DNA of 64,000 bases from Rhodothermales bacterium (GTDB taxonomy: Bacteria; Bacteroidota; Rhodothermia; Rhodothermales; Bin80): contig JANQES010000050.1 of NCBI GenBank assembly GCA_028278205.1, forward strand, positions 20,832-84,831, written 5' to 3'. The stretch's first letter is position 1, and each line of letters begins with the position of its first letter. Below are positions 23,081 to 30,005 of the stretch, piece by piece. A model generated the notes under the pieces. That model did not search any database, was not told where the DNA came from, and saw nothing but the letters and a program-made list of their open reading frames with translations. The position numbers were made by a program, and so were the translations under genes.

Positions 23081-24619
23081 ATGAAACGACTCGCTCTCCT
23101 TACCGCCTTCTTCGTCCTCAGCGCATCCACGCTCTTTGCGCAAGACCTCGGCACCGAAGCTCAACGCGCCGAGGGCAAGGTCGTCTACGACCAGAAATGC
23201 GCCCACTGCCACGGCTACAACGGCGATGCCGAAAGCGTCGCCACGGCGTACCTGCGACCGACGCCGCGCGACTTCACCTCCGGCAACTACAAGTTCCGCT
23301 CGACGGCCAGCGGCGAGTTGCCCACCACCGAAGACATCAAGCGCAGCATCCGCGACGGCATGCCCTACACCAGCATGCCCGCCTGGCAGGGCATCCTCTC
23401 GGAAAGCGACATCACCAACCTCACCTATTACATCAAATCGTTCGACCAGATGTTCAACGGGCCGTACGGCTCGCCCGAAGCCATCACCATCAATTCGCAG
23501 GCGTATGATGAATCGAGGCTGGCGCGCGGGCGCGAGGTCTTCGAAGCCAACCAGTGCGCCGACTGCCACGGCGAAAACGGACGCGGCAACGGCGAGAGCG
23601 CCGCCGAACTGATGGACGACTGGGGCTATCCCATCCGCCCCGCCGACATGACCAAACGCTGGACGTTCCGCGCCAGCGCCACACGCGAGGATATCTACCG
23701 CACCTTCACCACCGGCCTCAACGGCACGCCGATGCCGTCCTACCAGCAAACCATCGAAGAAGACGACCGCTGGGCGCTGGTCGATTACGTCTGGTCGCTC
23801 TCGCGCGACGAACCCGACTACGGCACCGTCGTGACGGCACAAGGGGCCAGCGGCGCCATCGATATCAGCCAGGGACCGGCCTTGTTCGAGAATGTGCCGG
23901 GGACGTACTTCCCCATCGTCGGGCAACTCATCGAGCCGGGGCGGGCTTTTTATCCCGGCGTCAACGGCGTCGAGGTCAAGGCCATCTATAACCAGGATGA
24001 CATTGCCTTCCTGCTCACCTGGAACGACATGACCGCCGAGACGTCGGGTTCGAACGGCCTGACGATGGAAGCGCCGCTGTTCGATCCGTCGATGGCCGAC
24101 AGCGCCGCCGCCGACACCGCCGGGACCTACTCCGACGCCGTGGCGCTGCTGCTGCCGGCAGAGACGATGGCCGGCGTCGAGAAACCCTACTTCATGTTCG
24201 GCGATTCGAAAAACCCGATGGACATCTGGTACACCGATCTTGCCACGGACAACGCGGGGGTATTCGTAGGCAGAGGCATCAGCAACATACAGGAAACCGA
24301 ACAGACCCTCGAACGCTACGCCAACTATGACGACGGCGTCTGGACTGTCATCTTCAAACGCAAACGCCCGATGGACGGCGGCCTCTCGTTCGATGAAGGA
24401 ACGTTCGTGCCGATTACGTTTTCGGTGTGGGATGGCTTCAACCACGAACGCGGCAACAAACGCGGCCTCTCGGCCTGGTATCACGTCTACCTGAGCCCGC
24501 TAGAAACCCAGTCGGCAGCCGGGCCGATGCTGAAGTGGGGCCTGATCACGCTGCTGGTCGAACTGGCCCTCATCGGCTTCATCCGCTGGCGGAATAAGAA
24601 GGAAGCGGTTGCGGCCTGA
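23081..24619 (+). CDS. Cytochrome c with ethylbenzene-dehydrogenase-type heme b domain
   Basis: This 512-residue exported protein has a signal peptide (LLTAFFVLSASTLFAQ) and two cytochrome c domains with CAHCH (~44) and CADCH (~163) motifs. Residues ~255-480 resemble the heme b-binding gamma subunit of DMSO-reductase-family enzymes (EB_dh domain; ethylbenzene dehydrogenase, NarI-less nitrate reductases, NxrC). FAVWDG-like FSVWDGFNHERGNKRGLSAW is the signature that carries the Lys ligand. A C-terminal helix (LITLLVELALIGFIRW) anchors it. No molybdoenzyme is encoded alongside, so the domain probably works in an electron chain with the CydA-like protein and the two preceding cytochromes. Confidence 0.82.
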   Translation: MKRLALLTAFFVLSASTLFAQDLGTEAQRAEGKVVYDQKCAHCHGYNGDAESVATAYLRPTPRDFTSGNYKFRSTASGELPTTEDIKRSIRDGMPYTSMPAWQGILSESDITNLTYYIKSFDQMFNGPYGSPEAITINSQAYDESRLARGREVFEANQCADCHGENGRGNGESAAELMDDWGYPIRPADMTKRWTFRASATREDIYRTFTTGLNGTPMPSYQQTIEEDDRWALVDYVWSLSRDEPDYGTVVTAQGASGAIDISQGPALFENVPGTYFPIVGQLIEPGRAFYPGVNGVEVKAIYNQDDIAFLLTWNDMTAETSGSNGLTMEAPLFDPSMADSAAADTAGTYSDAVALLLPAETMAGVEKPYFMFGDSKNPMDIWYTDLATDNAGVFVGRGISNIQETEQTLERYANYDDGVWTVIFKRKRPMDGGLSFDEGTFVPITFSVWDGFNHERGNKRGLSAWYHVYLSPLETQSAAGPMLKWGLITLLVELALIGFIRWRNKKEAVAA

Positions 24620-24626
24620 GTTTGGT

Positions 24627-24701
24627 TGAGTCGGAGAGTCTAAGAGTCGGGGAGTCGGGGATTTTTTTCTCCGACTCCCCGACTCTCCGGCTCTCCGACT
24701 C
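24627..24701. repeat. Word-type inverted repeat (GGAGTCGGGGAGTC arms)
   Basis: The left arm (24627-24660) of GAGTCGGAGAGTC words pairs with CCGACTCCCCGACTCTCC (24671-24688) and onward to 24701, around a T-run loop. It follows the last cytochrome gene and might stop some transcripts before the radical SAM gene. Confidence 0.8.
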
Positions 24702-24748
24702 ATAATCCCCTCTTTCTGAAATAGCCCCCTCAAAGAATCCTATCCTCG

Positions 24749-26005
24749 GTGGAATACACACCCTCCCTCATCTCCTGGAACCTGACGAAGAAGTGCAACC
24801 TGCGCTGCCCGCATTGCTACATGGAAGCGGGCCGCCCGGCGGCGCGTGAGTTGACGACGGACGAATGCCTGGCGCTGCTCGACGAGATGAAGGCCCTCGG
24901 CACCGAGATGCTCATCCTCACCGGCGGCGAGCCGCTGCTGCGCAAAGACATCTTCGCCCTCGCCCAGCGCGCCTCCAACCTCGGCATGTGGGTGGTGATG
25001 GGCACCAACGGCGTGCTCATCACCGACAAGGTCGCGCAGAAGATGATCGAATGCGGCGTCAAAGGCGTCGGCATCAGCATCGACTCGATCGATCCCCAGA
25101 AACACAACAGCTTTCGCGGCGGGCCGAATTCGTGGGAATACTCGGTGCGGGCGCTGGAGATCTGCCGCGCCAACGGCCTCGAAGTGCTGGTGCAGACGAC
25201 CATCATGGAGGAAAATTACGACGAGATCCCGGCGCTGATCGATTTTGCCCGTGAGAAAGGCGCGTGGTCGTTCAACCTGTACTTCCTCGTCCAGACCGGG
25301 CGGGGCCGGCAGATGACCGACCTCTCGGCGACGCAGACCGAGGCGATGCTGTCTCACCTGGCCGACGTGCAGGACGACTACCGGCCCATGCTCGTGCGGT
25401 CGAAGTGCGCGCCGCAGTTCAAGCAGATCGCCTACGCCAAAGGGCGCGGCGGGTTGGAGAGCGGCGGCTGCATGGCCGGCACCCAGTACTGCCGCATCAC
25501 CCCCGAAGGCGACGTCACGCCCTGCCCCTACATGACCGTCGTGGCCGGCAACGTGCTCGACCAATCGTTCACCGCCATCTGGCAGACCTCGCCGGTGTTG
25601 CAACAACTCCGCGACACCGGGCAACTCAAAGGCCGCTGCGGCACCTGCGAGTTCAACGAACTCTGCGGCGGCTGCCGATGCCGCGCCTACGCCGCCACCG
25701 GCGACTACCTCCAGGAAGACCCCGCCTGCACCTATCAACCGACCGACCAGCCGTTAGAGATCGTCGAGTTCGTCTGGACCGACGAGGCTCGCGCCCGTTT
25801 AGAGCGCATCCCCATCGCCTTCATCCGCGAGAAGACGCGCAAGGGCGTCGAAGCCTACGCCCAGCGCCAGGCCGTCCACCGTATCACCCCCGAAGTGATG
25901 ACCGGAGCGCTCTCCGGCATGGAACGCCCCAAAGCCTTCGGCAAAATGTCGTCGTTTGTGAAGGCTTCATCTCAGCGGGAAACTACGCCGGAGCGGCTGG
26001 TTTAA
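24749..26005 (+). CDS. Radical SAM/SPASM protein (NirJ/Ahb-like) with C-terminal PCP_red domain
   Basis: This 418-residue enzyme starts at GTG (24749). Cys16, Cys20 and Cys23 form the radical SAM CxxxCxxC cluster site, followed by ILTGGEPLLR. The SPASM-type auxiliary cluster region (Cys297-Cys327) reads CGTCEFNELCGGCRCRAYAA then TGDYLQEDPAC, the form seen in NirJ, AhbC and AhbD, which modify side chains of siroheme-derived hemes. Residues ~342-388 (VWTDEARARLERIP to ITPEVM) match the small domain at the C-terminus of the BchB/ChlB subunit of dark protochlorophyllide reductase (PCP_red). The domain combination and placement directly after four cytochrome-cluster genes suggest tetrapyrrole modification for that complex; this is inference. 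Its last codons lie in a duplicated sequence. Confidence 0.8.
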   Translation: MEYTPSLISWNLTKKCNLRCPHCYMEAGRPAARELTTDECLALLDEMKALGTEMLILTGGEPLLRKDIFALAQRASNLGMWVVMGTNGVLITDKVAQKMIECGVKGVGISIDSIDPQKHNSFRGGPNSWEYSVRALEICRANGLEVLVQTTIMEENYDEIPALIDFAREKGAWSFNLYFLVQTGRGRQMTDLSATQTEAMLSHLADVQDDYRPMLVRSKCAPQFKQIAYAKGRGGLESGGCMAGTQYCRITPEGDVTPCPYMTVVAGNVLDQSFTAIWQTSPVLQQLRDTGQLKGRCGTCEFNELCGGCRCRAYAATGDYLQEDPACTYQPTDQPLEIVEFVWTDEARARLERIPIAFIREKTRKGVEAYAQRQAVHRITPEVMTGALSGMERPKAFGKMSSFVKASSQRETTPERLV

Positions 26006-26046
26006 AGTCTGGCAAGCGAACCTGAACATGGAGGGAACCAGGAATG
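25974..26046 (+). repeat. Direct repeat copy 1 flanking the TA module
   Basis: About 73 bases (CAGCGGGAAACTACGCCGG, then to GGAATGG) recur at 26625-26700 with roughly 80-85% identity. Copy 1 spans the end of the radical SAM gene and the ribosome-binding region of the antitoxin gene. Confidence 0.8.
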
Positions 26047-26241
26047 GAAATCCATAAAAAGATTGTCATTGACGAGCACGGAAACCCGCAAGAAGTGATC
26101 ATCCCCTGGGCCGAATTCCAGGAGATCGCCGACGTGTTGGGTCTCGATCTGGATCAGGAAGCCATTGAAGATCTCATCCAGGCCCGTAAAGATCGAACTC
26201 AGGGCAACACCGACGCCTATATCGGTCTAAGCGACCTGTAG
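26044..26241 (+). CDS. Putative type II antitoxin
   Basis: This 65-residue acidic protein (MEIHKKIVIDEHGNPQEVII) directly precedes a RelE/ParE-type toxin gene with a 3-base gap. The N-terminal half could form a short strand-helix DNA-binding element as in Phd/RelB-type antitoxins; WAEFQEIADVLGLDLD is helical, and the C-terminal tail ARKDRTQGNTDAYIGLSDL would wrap the toxin. Assignment rests mainly on size, charge and partner; the sequence itself is not a clear family match. A GGAGGGAACCAGGA leader, shared with the downstream repeat copy, provides the ribosome-binding site. Confidence 0.7.
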   Translation: MEIHKKIVIDEHGNPQEVIIPWAEFQEIADVLGLDLDQEAIEDLIQARKDRTQGNTDAYIGLSDL

Positions 26242-26244
26242 TCG

Positions 26245-26505
26245 ATGTATCGTCTCGTCATACATCGTCGTGCCGCCCGGTATCTCAAGAAACTTCCTGA
26301 GGGCCGACAAACAAGCATAAAACACAGATTGGAGCAATTGCAAAGCAATCCCGTAAATTCGCCCGGCATAATAAATATGGTAGGAAATTGGCGGGGCTAT
26401 CGCAGAGTCCGCGTAGGCGACTTTCGCATCATCTATTGGGTCGATGAAGATGAATCTGTTGTATACGTAGATCATATTGGACCCCGTGGCGATATATACA
26501 AGTAA
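26245..26505 (+). CDS. RelE/ParE-family toxin
   Basis: This 86-residue basic protein has the RelE fold signature: MYRLVIHRRAARYLKKLPEG at the N-terminus, KHRLEQLQSNP, then NWRGYRRVRVGDFRIIYWVDE and VVYVDHIGPRGDIYK. Members cleave mRNA in the ribosomal A site or poison gyrase and are held in check by the partner antitoxin encoded just upstream. The Arg residues of RVRVGDFRIIY and the C-terminal His/Arg cluster suit ribosome-dependent RNase activity. Base composition is visibly more AT-rich than in the neighbours, and the pair lies between direct repeats, so recent acquisition is likely. Autoregulation by the complex is typical. Confidence 0.88.
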   Translation: MYRLVIHRRAARYLKKLPEGRQTSIKHRLEQLQSNPVNSPGIINMVGNWRGYRRVRVGDFRIIYWVDEDESVVYVDHIGPRGDIYK

Positions 26506-26507
26506 TC

Positions 26508-26678
26508 ATGCTGCAGGCCAAGCTAACCTCCCTGAGGCAAACCACCTTAGACCCTGAAGTCGCACAGCGCCTGCGCAAGTCGCTGGGAAGCGCTATCGAA
26601 GCAGCCTGCGACCAAGGAGGCATCGCAGCGGGAAACTACGCCGGTGCGGCTAGTTTAAGGCCTAGCAAGCGAACCTGA
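26508..26678 (+). CDS. Possible small protein, 56 aa
   Basis: A short frame begins at ATG 26508, three bases after the toxin stop: MLQAKLTSLRQTTLDPEVAQ, then an RLRKSLGSAIEAACDQGGIA stretch and GNYAGAASLRPSKRT. Its last third lies in the second direct repeat; the same peptide (GNYAGAAGLKSGKRT) is encoded by copy 1 in a frame not used by the radical SAM gene. It could be a real third gene of the TA module or a remnant of the sequence that was duplicated. No function can be assigned. Confidence 0.3.
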   Translation: MLQAKLTSLRQTTLDPEVAQRLRKSLGSAIEAACDQGGIAAGNYAGAASLRPSKRT

Positions 26679-26700
26679 ACACGGAGAGGAACGAGGATGA
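26625..26700 (+). repeat. Direct repeat copy 2 flanking the TA module
   Basis: Second copy of the ~73-base sequence at 25974-26046. It supplies the ribosome-binding leader (GGAGAGGAACGAGG) of the next small gene, as copy 1 does for the antitoxin. Confidence 0.8.
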
Positions 26701-26876
26701 GCAAAGACATCACGCTAGAACCGACTGCCGAGGAAGCTGCTCAGATTGAGGCTGCCTCTAAAGAACTGCTCGCCGAGATCAAGCGTGCCAACGATCAGAT
26801 GGCGCGCGATCAGCAGGAAATCGACAGGCTAAAAGCGGAAACACGCGCGATCTTAGCGAAGCTGAAGGCGGCTTGA
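26697..26876 (+). CDS. Small coiled-coil protein, 59 aa
   Basis: ATG at 26697, 5 bases after GAGAGGAACGAGG, opens a 59-residue frame: MSKDITLEPTAEEAAQIEAA followed by an almost uninterrupted charged helix with heptad character, ending LKAETRAILAKLKAA. It has no cysteine and no membrane segment. The stop is four bases before the start of another coiled-coil gene, so the two are surely co-transcribed and may form a heterodimer. It may have been brought in together with the TA module. Function unknown. Confidence 0.6.
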   Translation: MSKDITLEPTAEEAAQIEAASKELLAEIKRANDQMARDQQEIDRLKAETRAILAKLKAA

Positions 26877-26880
26877 GACG

Positions 26881-27147
26881 ATGTGGAAAAAACTATTTGA
26901 GTCGTTGAAGCAGTTGCTACTGCTGACCGAGCAGACGCAGCAGAATCGCAGCGAAATCAAGGAACTTAGACAGGAATTACGAGACCTGGCAAAAGCTGTA
27001 GAACGATTGGCCTACGAGTTACAACGCTCCAGAGAAAACGAGGCTCATGAGCGCGAAAAGATGGTTCTTCGGTTAGAAAATGAGATGCTGCGCTTCGAAC
27101 GACGGCTGCCACTATCGCAGCCGGATGAAAAAGACGACTCAACCTGA
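26881..27147 (+). CDS. Coiled-coil protein, 88 aa
   Basis: This 88-residue protein is predicted to be one long coiled coil: a Leu-rich start (MWKKLFESLKQLLLLTEQTQ) and then heptads of Leu, Glu and Arg through LRQELRDLAKAVERLAYELQ to ~residue 75, with a Pro/Asp tail. No enzyme motif is present. It follows the 59-residue coiled-coil gene with a four-base gap. The pairing suggests a structural or regulatory complex; no named family is recognised. Confidence 0.6.
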   Translation: MWKKLFESLKQLLLLTEQTQQNRSEIKELRQELRDLAKAVERLAYELQRSRENEAHEREKMVLRLENEMLRFERRLPLSQPDEKDDST

Positions 27148-27149
27148 GT

Positions 27150-27181
27150 CCTTTCTCCCTCTCCCCCTTTCTCCCTTTCCC
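27150..27181 (+). repeat. Single arm of the CCCTCTCCCCCTTTCTCCC word class
   Basis: Pyrimidine-only tandem words directly before the ferredoxin start, without a complementary left arm nearby. It looks like a half element. Confidence 0.5.
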
Positions 27182-27186
27182 AAACG

Positions 27187-27378
27187 ATGCCCTACACCAT
27201 CACCGACGCCTGCACCGCCTGCGATCTGTGCATCGACGTGTGCCCGATCAGCGCGATTGAAGAGGGAGATCCGATCTACGTGATCAACGACACATGCTGC
27301 GATTTCGAAGAATGCCTGGTGATGTGCGAGGTAGACGCTATCGTGCTCATCGAAGACGACGAGACCGTCCCCCATTGA
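27187..27378 (+). CDS. Small ferredoxin with an irregular second cluster site
   Basis: This 63-residue protein resembles bacterial 2[4Fe-4S] ferredoxins. CTACDLCIDVCPISAI (Cys10-Cys20) is a normal first half-motif. The second, CCDFEECLVMCEVDAI, lacks the middle Cys of CxxCxxC and the usual Pro after the last Cys; Cys-Cys followed by C-x3-C leaves two or three plausible ligands, somewhat like the YfhL-type ferredoxins with an expanded loop. It may hold one full cluster and one labile or differently liganded cluster. Acidic overall (pI low). Its location beside a radical SAM enzyme makes electron supply to that enzyme a reasonable guess. Confidence 0.82.
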   Translation: MPYTITDACTACDLCIDVCPISAIEEGDPIYVINDTCCDFEECLVMCEVDAIVLIEDDETVPH

Positions 27379-27459
27379 ATTTTGACCGGCACGACCTCCA
27401 AACAAGCTCAAGAGACGAAACTCGAACGGAACACACAGAGCTAATCGTCAAAATTCACC

Positions 27460-27810
27460 ATGGTCGAAAATGAAATCCAGTTTTTGAGTTGGGAGGAATT
27501 CCGGCAGATGGTCCCGTCGATCCTTCAGCTCGAAGTGACGCGGCTGGGCACGCTCATCGACGCGGCGGGGAGCGCTACGGATTTTCGCAACGCGCTGGTG
27601 AAGGCGCGGTTTGAGGTGAGACGATTTATCGCGTGCGTGCAGGAGGCGGAAAAAGAAACCGTCGCGGACGCCTGCGCGCCGCATCTTCAGACGGCGCTGC
27701 TCAACGTTTCTCTGGTTAATGTAAATCTGGACGAAAAGACGACGGCGACGCTCGATTACATCATCGATCGATTAAAATATGTGAATGACCGGATTGCGTT
27801 GATTTATTGA
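27460..27810 (+). CDS. Hypothetical helical protein, 116 aa
   Basis: A soluble 116-residue, mostly helical protein (MVENEIQFLSWEEFRQMVPS; RNALVKARFEVRRFIACVQE; DEKTTATLDYIIDRLKYVND). It has two cysteines, CVQEAEKETVADAC. No signal peptide, membrane helix or recognised domain. The stop codon at 27808-27810 is immediately followed by the stop of the convergent NHL gene, with no terminator between them. It is plus-strand, 81 bases after the ferredoxin gene and could be in its operon. Confidence 0.6.
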   Translation: MVENEIQFLSWEEFRQMVPSILQLEVTRLGTLIDAAGSATDFRNALVKARFEVRRFIACVQEAEKETVADACAPHLQTALLNVSLVNVNLDEKTTATLDYIIDRLKYVNDRIALIY

Positions 27811-28920
27811 TCACGACGCGCCGGAGAGCACGATTTTCATCACCCGATTCACGTTTCGATCTACCACGAAGAGTTCGTCTTGATCGTTGAAGACCATGCC
27901 GAAGAGCGTGCGTCCGGCGTTGAGGCGTTCGAGGAAGCGTCCGTCGGCGTCGAAGACCTGGAGGCCGTTGACATCGCTGACGTAGACCCGCCCCCGGCCA
28001 TCGACGGCGATGTTGTGCGGCGCGTGGAACTGCCCCGGCTCGTCACCGTCGCTGCCGAAGCGGTTGAGGAACGTGCCGGACGGATCAAACTTGAAGACGG
28101 CCACGCTCGACTTGCCCCGTTCGCTGAAGCCGCCGAAGACGTAGACGTTGCCCAGCCCGTCGATGGCAGCGCGGGCATTCCGGGCCGGCGTCTCGAAGGA
28201 GAGACTGACCTGCCCCTGCGCATCGAACCGGACGACCTGCGCCGGAGAGGCGCCGCCGCCGAAGACCAGCATCCCGCCATCCGGCGCCGGATAGACGCCG
28301 TCGGCGCGGAAGCGCGGCGGCCCCGTCCAGGCGTCGAGCGCCTCGCCGGTGGCGCCCCGGTAGCGCTGTATTTTGCCGCCCTGCACGACGTAGACGATGC
28401 CGTTGCGGTCGGCAGCGAGCCCGCGCATCGGGCGTTCGGTATCGACCAGCCACTGCGTCATAAACTCGCCCGTCGCGTCGAAACGCTGGATGCGGCCCCC
28501 GCTGTACTCGCCCACGTAGAGATAGCCCTCGCCGTCGAGCGCGATGTGGCGAGCATCGTCGAAGCGCCCCGGCCCGATGCCCTCGTCGCCGAAGGCCATC
28601 ACCACCTTAAACGACGAGCCGACAGGCCGCGCTCTCTCCGGATTTGGTCCTGATGGAGCCTGCACCGGCACAGGCTCAGAGGGCGGCGAGTCAAGCGTCA
28701 GAAAGATCAACATCAACCCTATCGCCAGAACGGCCAGTGTCATCGAGATGCCCCATCGGAAGCGGCGCCCGGCAGCCGTTGCAGGCCGCACCGGCGCTTT
28801 GTGTATCCGCTCAGGCACGACCACCGACTGGCCACAGAACCGGCACTGAATAACCTGCCCGGCCTCGCGGCTGTATTCGAGCGGCCCACTGCACGCGGGG
28901 CAATTGAACGTCTTGAGCAT
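27811..28920 (-). CDS. Zinc-ribbon, single-span protein with NHL beta-propeller
   Basis: This 369-residue protein opens with a zinc ribbon (CPACSGPLEYSREAGQVIQC, then RFCGQSVVVPE; four Cys at ~8-30), has one transmembrane helix (ISMTLAVLAIGLMLIFLTLD, ~58-77), and ends with a six-unit NHL-type propeller at ~100-369. Blades repeat the form DG.G.LYV.D....RIQ.FD..G.F, for example FDDARHIALDGEGYLYVGEY and FHAPHNIAVDGRGRVYVSDV. NHL propellers are binding platforms for proteins or RNA; in this topology the ribbon is cytoplasmic and the propeller outside. Ligand unknown. The downstream ankyrin gene is minus-strand upstream of it and separated by 18 bases, so they form a two-gene unit. Confidence 0.8.
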   Translation of the reverse strand: MLKTFNCPACSGPLEYSREAGQVIQCRFCGQSVVVPERIHKAPVRPATAAGRRFRWGISMTLAVLAIGLMLIFLTLDSPPSEPVPVQAPSGPNPERARPVGSSFKVVMAFGDEGIGPGRFDDARHIALDGEGYLYVGEYSGGRIQRFDATGEFMTQWLVDTERPMRGLAADRNGIVYVVQGGKIQRYRGATGEALDAWTGPPRFRADGVYPAPDGGMLVFGGGASPAQVVRFDAQGQVSLSFETPARNARAAIDGLGNVYVFGGFSERGKSSVAVFKFDPSGTFLNRFGSDGDEPGQFHAPHNIAVDGRGRVYVSDVNGLQVFDADGRFLERLNAGRTLFGMVFNDQDELFVVDRNVNRVMKIVLSGAS

Positions 28921-28938
28921 GAGCGCCTCGTTGTTGGT

Positions 28939-29883
28939 TTAGGCTATGATCTGGGCCAAAAACTGGGCTACGTCTTTCTTGTTGGCTTTTTTAGCGACGT
29001 CGAGCGCGGTATCGCCCGCCTGGTAAGGAGCGAAGCTTTTCGTGACGCCCTGCGCAGGATCTGCCCCATGCGCGATGAGGAACCGGGCCACGTCTACGTG
29101 ACCGTACTCGGCGGCCTCGTGCAGCGGCGTGTAGCCGTATTCCTCGCCCAGGTTCACGTCTGCGCCGGCTTCAACCAGCATCTCGACGATCTTCAGGTGG
29201 CCGCCCCGGCTGGCATAATGCAGCGCCGTCGCGCCATTCGTGTCCTGGTAATTGACGGCGATGCGGCCCGTATTGAGCATCATCGCGACGAGTTCGTCCG
29301 CCCCCACCGACGCCGCGATGAACACCGCCGTCTGTTTGTATTTATGCGTCTTCGCGTTCAGGTCGATGCCGTGATCGATCAGGTAGCGGGCGGCTCGGAT
29401 GTACGCGTCATACTCGTCGTCGGGATGGTGGCCGATGGCTTGCCGGATCTCGGCAGGATCGGTGAGCGTGACCTCCTTGCCGTCTCGCTTGACCGTCACC
29501 GAGACGTTGAGCGGCCGGTTCTCGACGCCTTCGCCGATGCAAAACAGCGCCGTACAGCCCGTGTCGAGGAGCGCGTTGACGTCGGCGCCGCGTTTGTGGA
29601 GATAGGCCAGGATATCGGCGTGACCCTCAACAGCGGCGGTGATCAACGGCGTCTGCCCGTTATCGGCGGCGTGGTGGATATCGGCGCCGGCTTCGACGAG
29701 GGTTTCCACGACGGTCTTATAGTCCTTGTCCGGCGCATGGGGGCAGTACAACATGGCAAGATGCAACGGCGTGAACCCCTGCGTGTCGGTGCCTTCGAGG
29801 TTCACCCCTTCGTCGATGAACTGGCGCAACGGGTCGAGGAGACCTTCGAAGGCATAATCCCGAAGGAGGCGCTCTTTATCCAT
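28939..29883 (-). CDS. Ankyrin-repeat protein
   Basis: This 314-residue soluble protein consists of about seven ankyrin repeats, seen as G.TPLH.A...GH.DI...L...GADVN units (for example GYTPLHEAAEYGHVDVARFL and GATALHYASRGGHLKIVEML). A ~45-residue non-repeat insertion between repeats four and five contains KRDGKEVTLTDPAEIRQAIG. Ankyrin stacks mediate protein binding. No signal peptide is present, so it is cytoplasmic. It is the first gene of a unit with the zinc-ribbon/NHL protein; the two may act together at the inner membrane. Confidence 0.88.
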   Translation of the reverse strand: MDKERLLRDYAFEGLLDPLRQFIDEGVNLEGTDTQGFTPLHLAMLYCPHAPDKDYKTVVETLVEAGADIHHAADNGQTPLITAAVEGHADILAYLHKRGADVNALLDTGCTALFCIGEGVENRPLNVSVTVKRDGKEVTLTDPAEIRQAIGHHPDDEYDAYIRAARYLIDHGIDLNAKTHKYKQTAVFIAASVGADELVAMMLNTGRIAVNYQDTNGATALHYASRGGHLKIVEMLVEAGADVNLGEEYGYTPLHEAAEYGHVDVARFLIAHGADPAQGVTKSFAPYQAGDTALDVAKKANKKDVAQFLAQIIA

Positions 29884-30005
29884 GCTCGTATTCGTTGTGC
29901 CGCTCGGCGCATCCCCCGGCGGCGTGAGAGACTGCGCTAAAGGTAGGCATTGCGGAGTATCTTCGTAAGCCTACACCTGGGCTCAGCGGAAAAAGCTTCT
30001 ATGAC

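Noticed and set aside
25974..26700. Direct repeats around the TA module as integron attC sites
   Set aside because: No conserved core-site pair (R' / R'' type) and no conserved hairpin in both copies; no integrase in the window.
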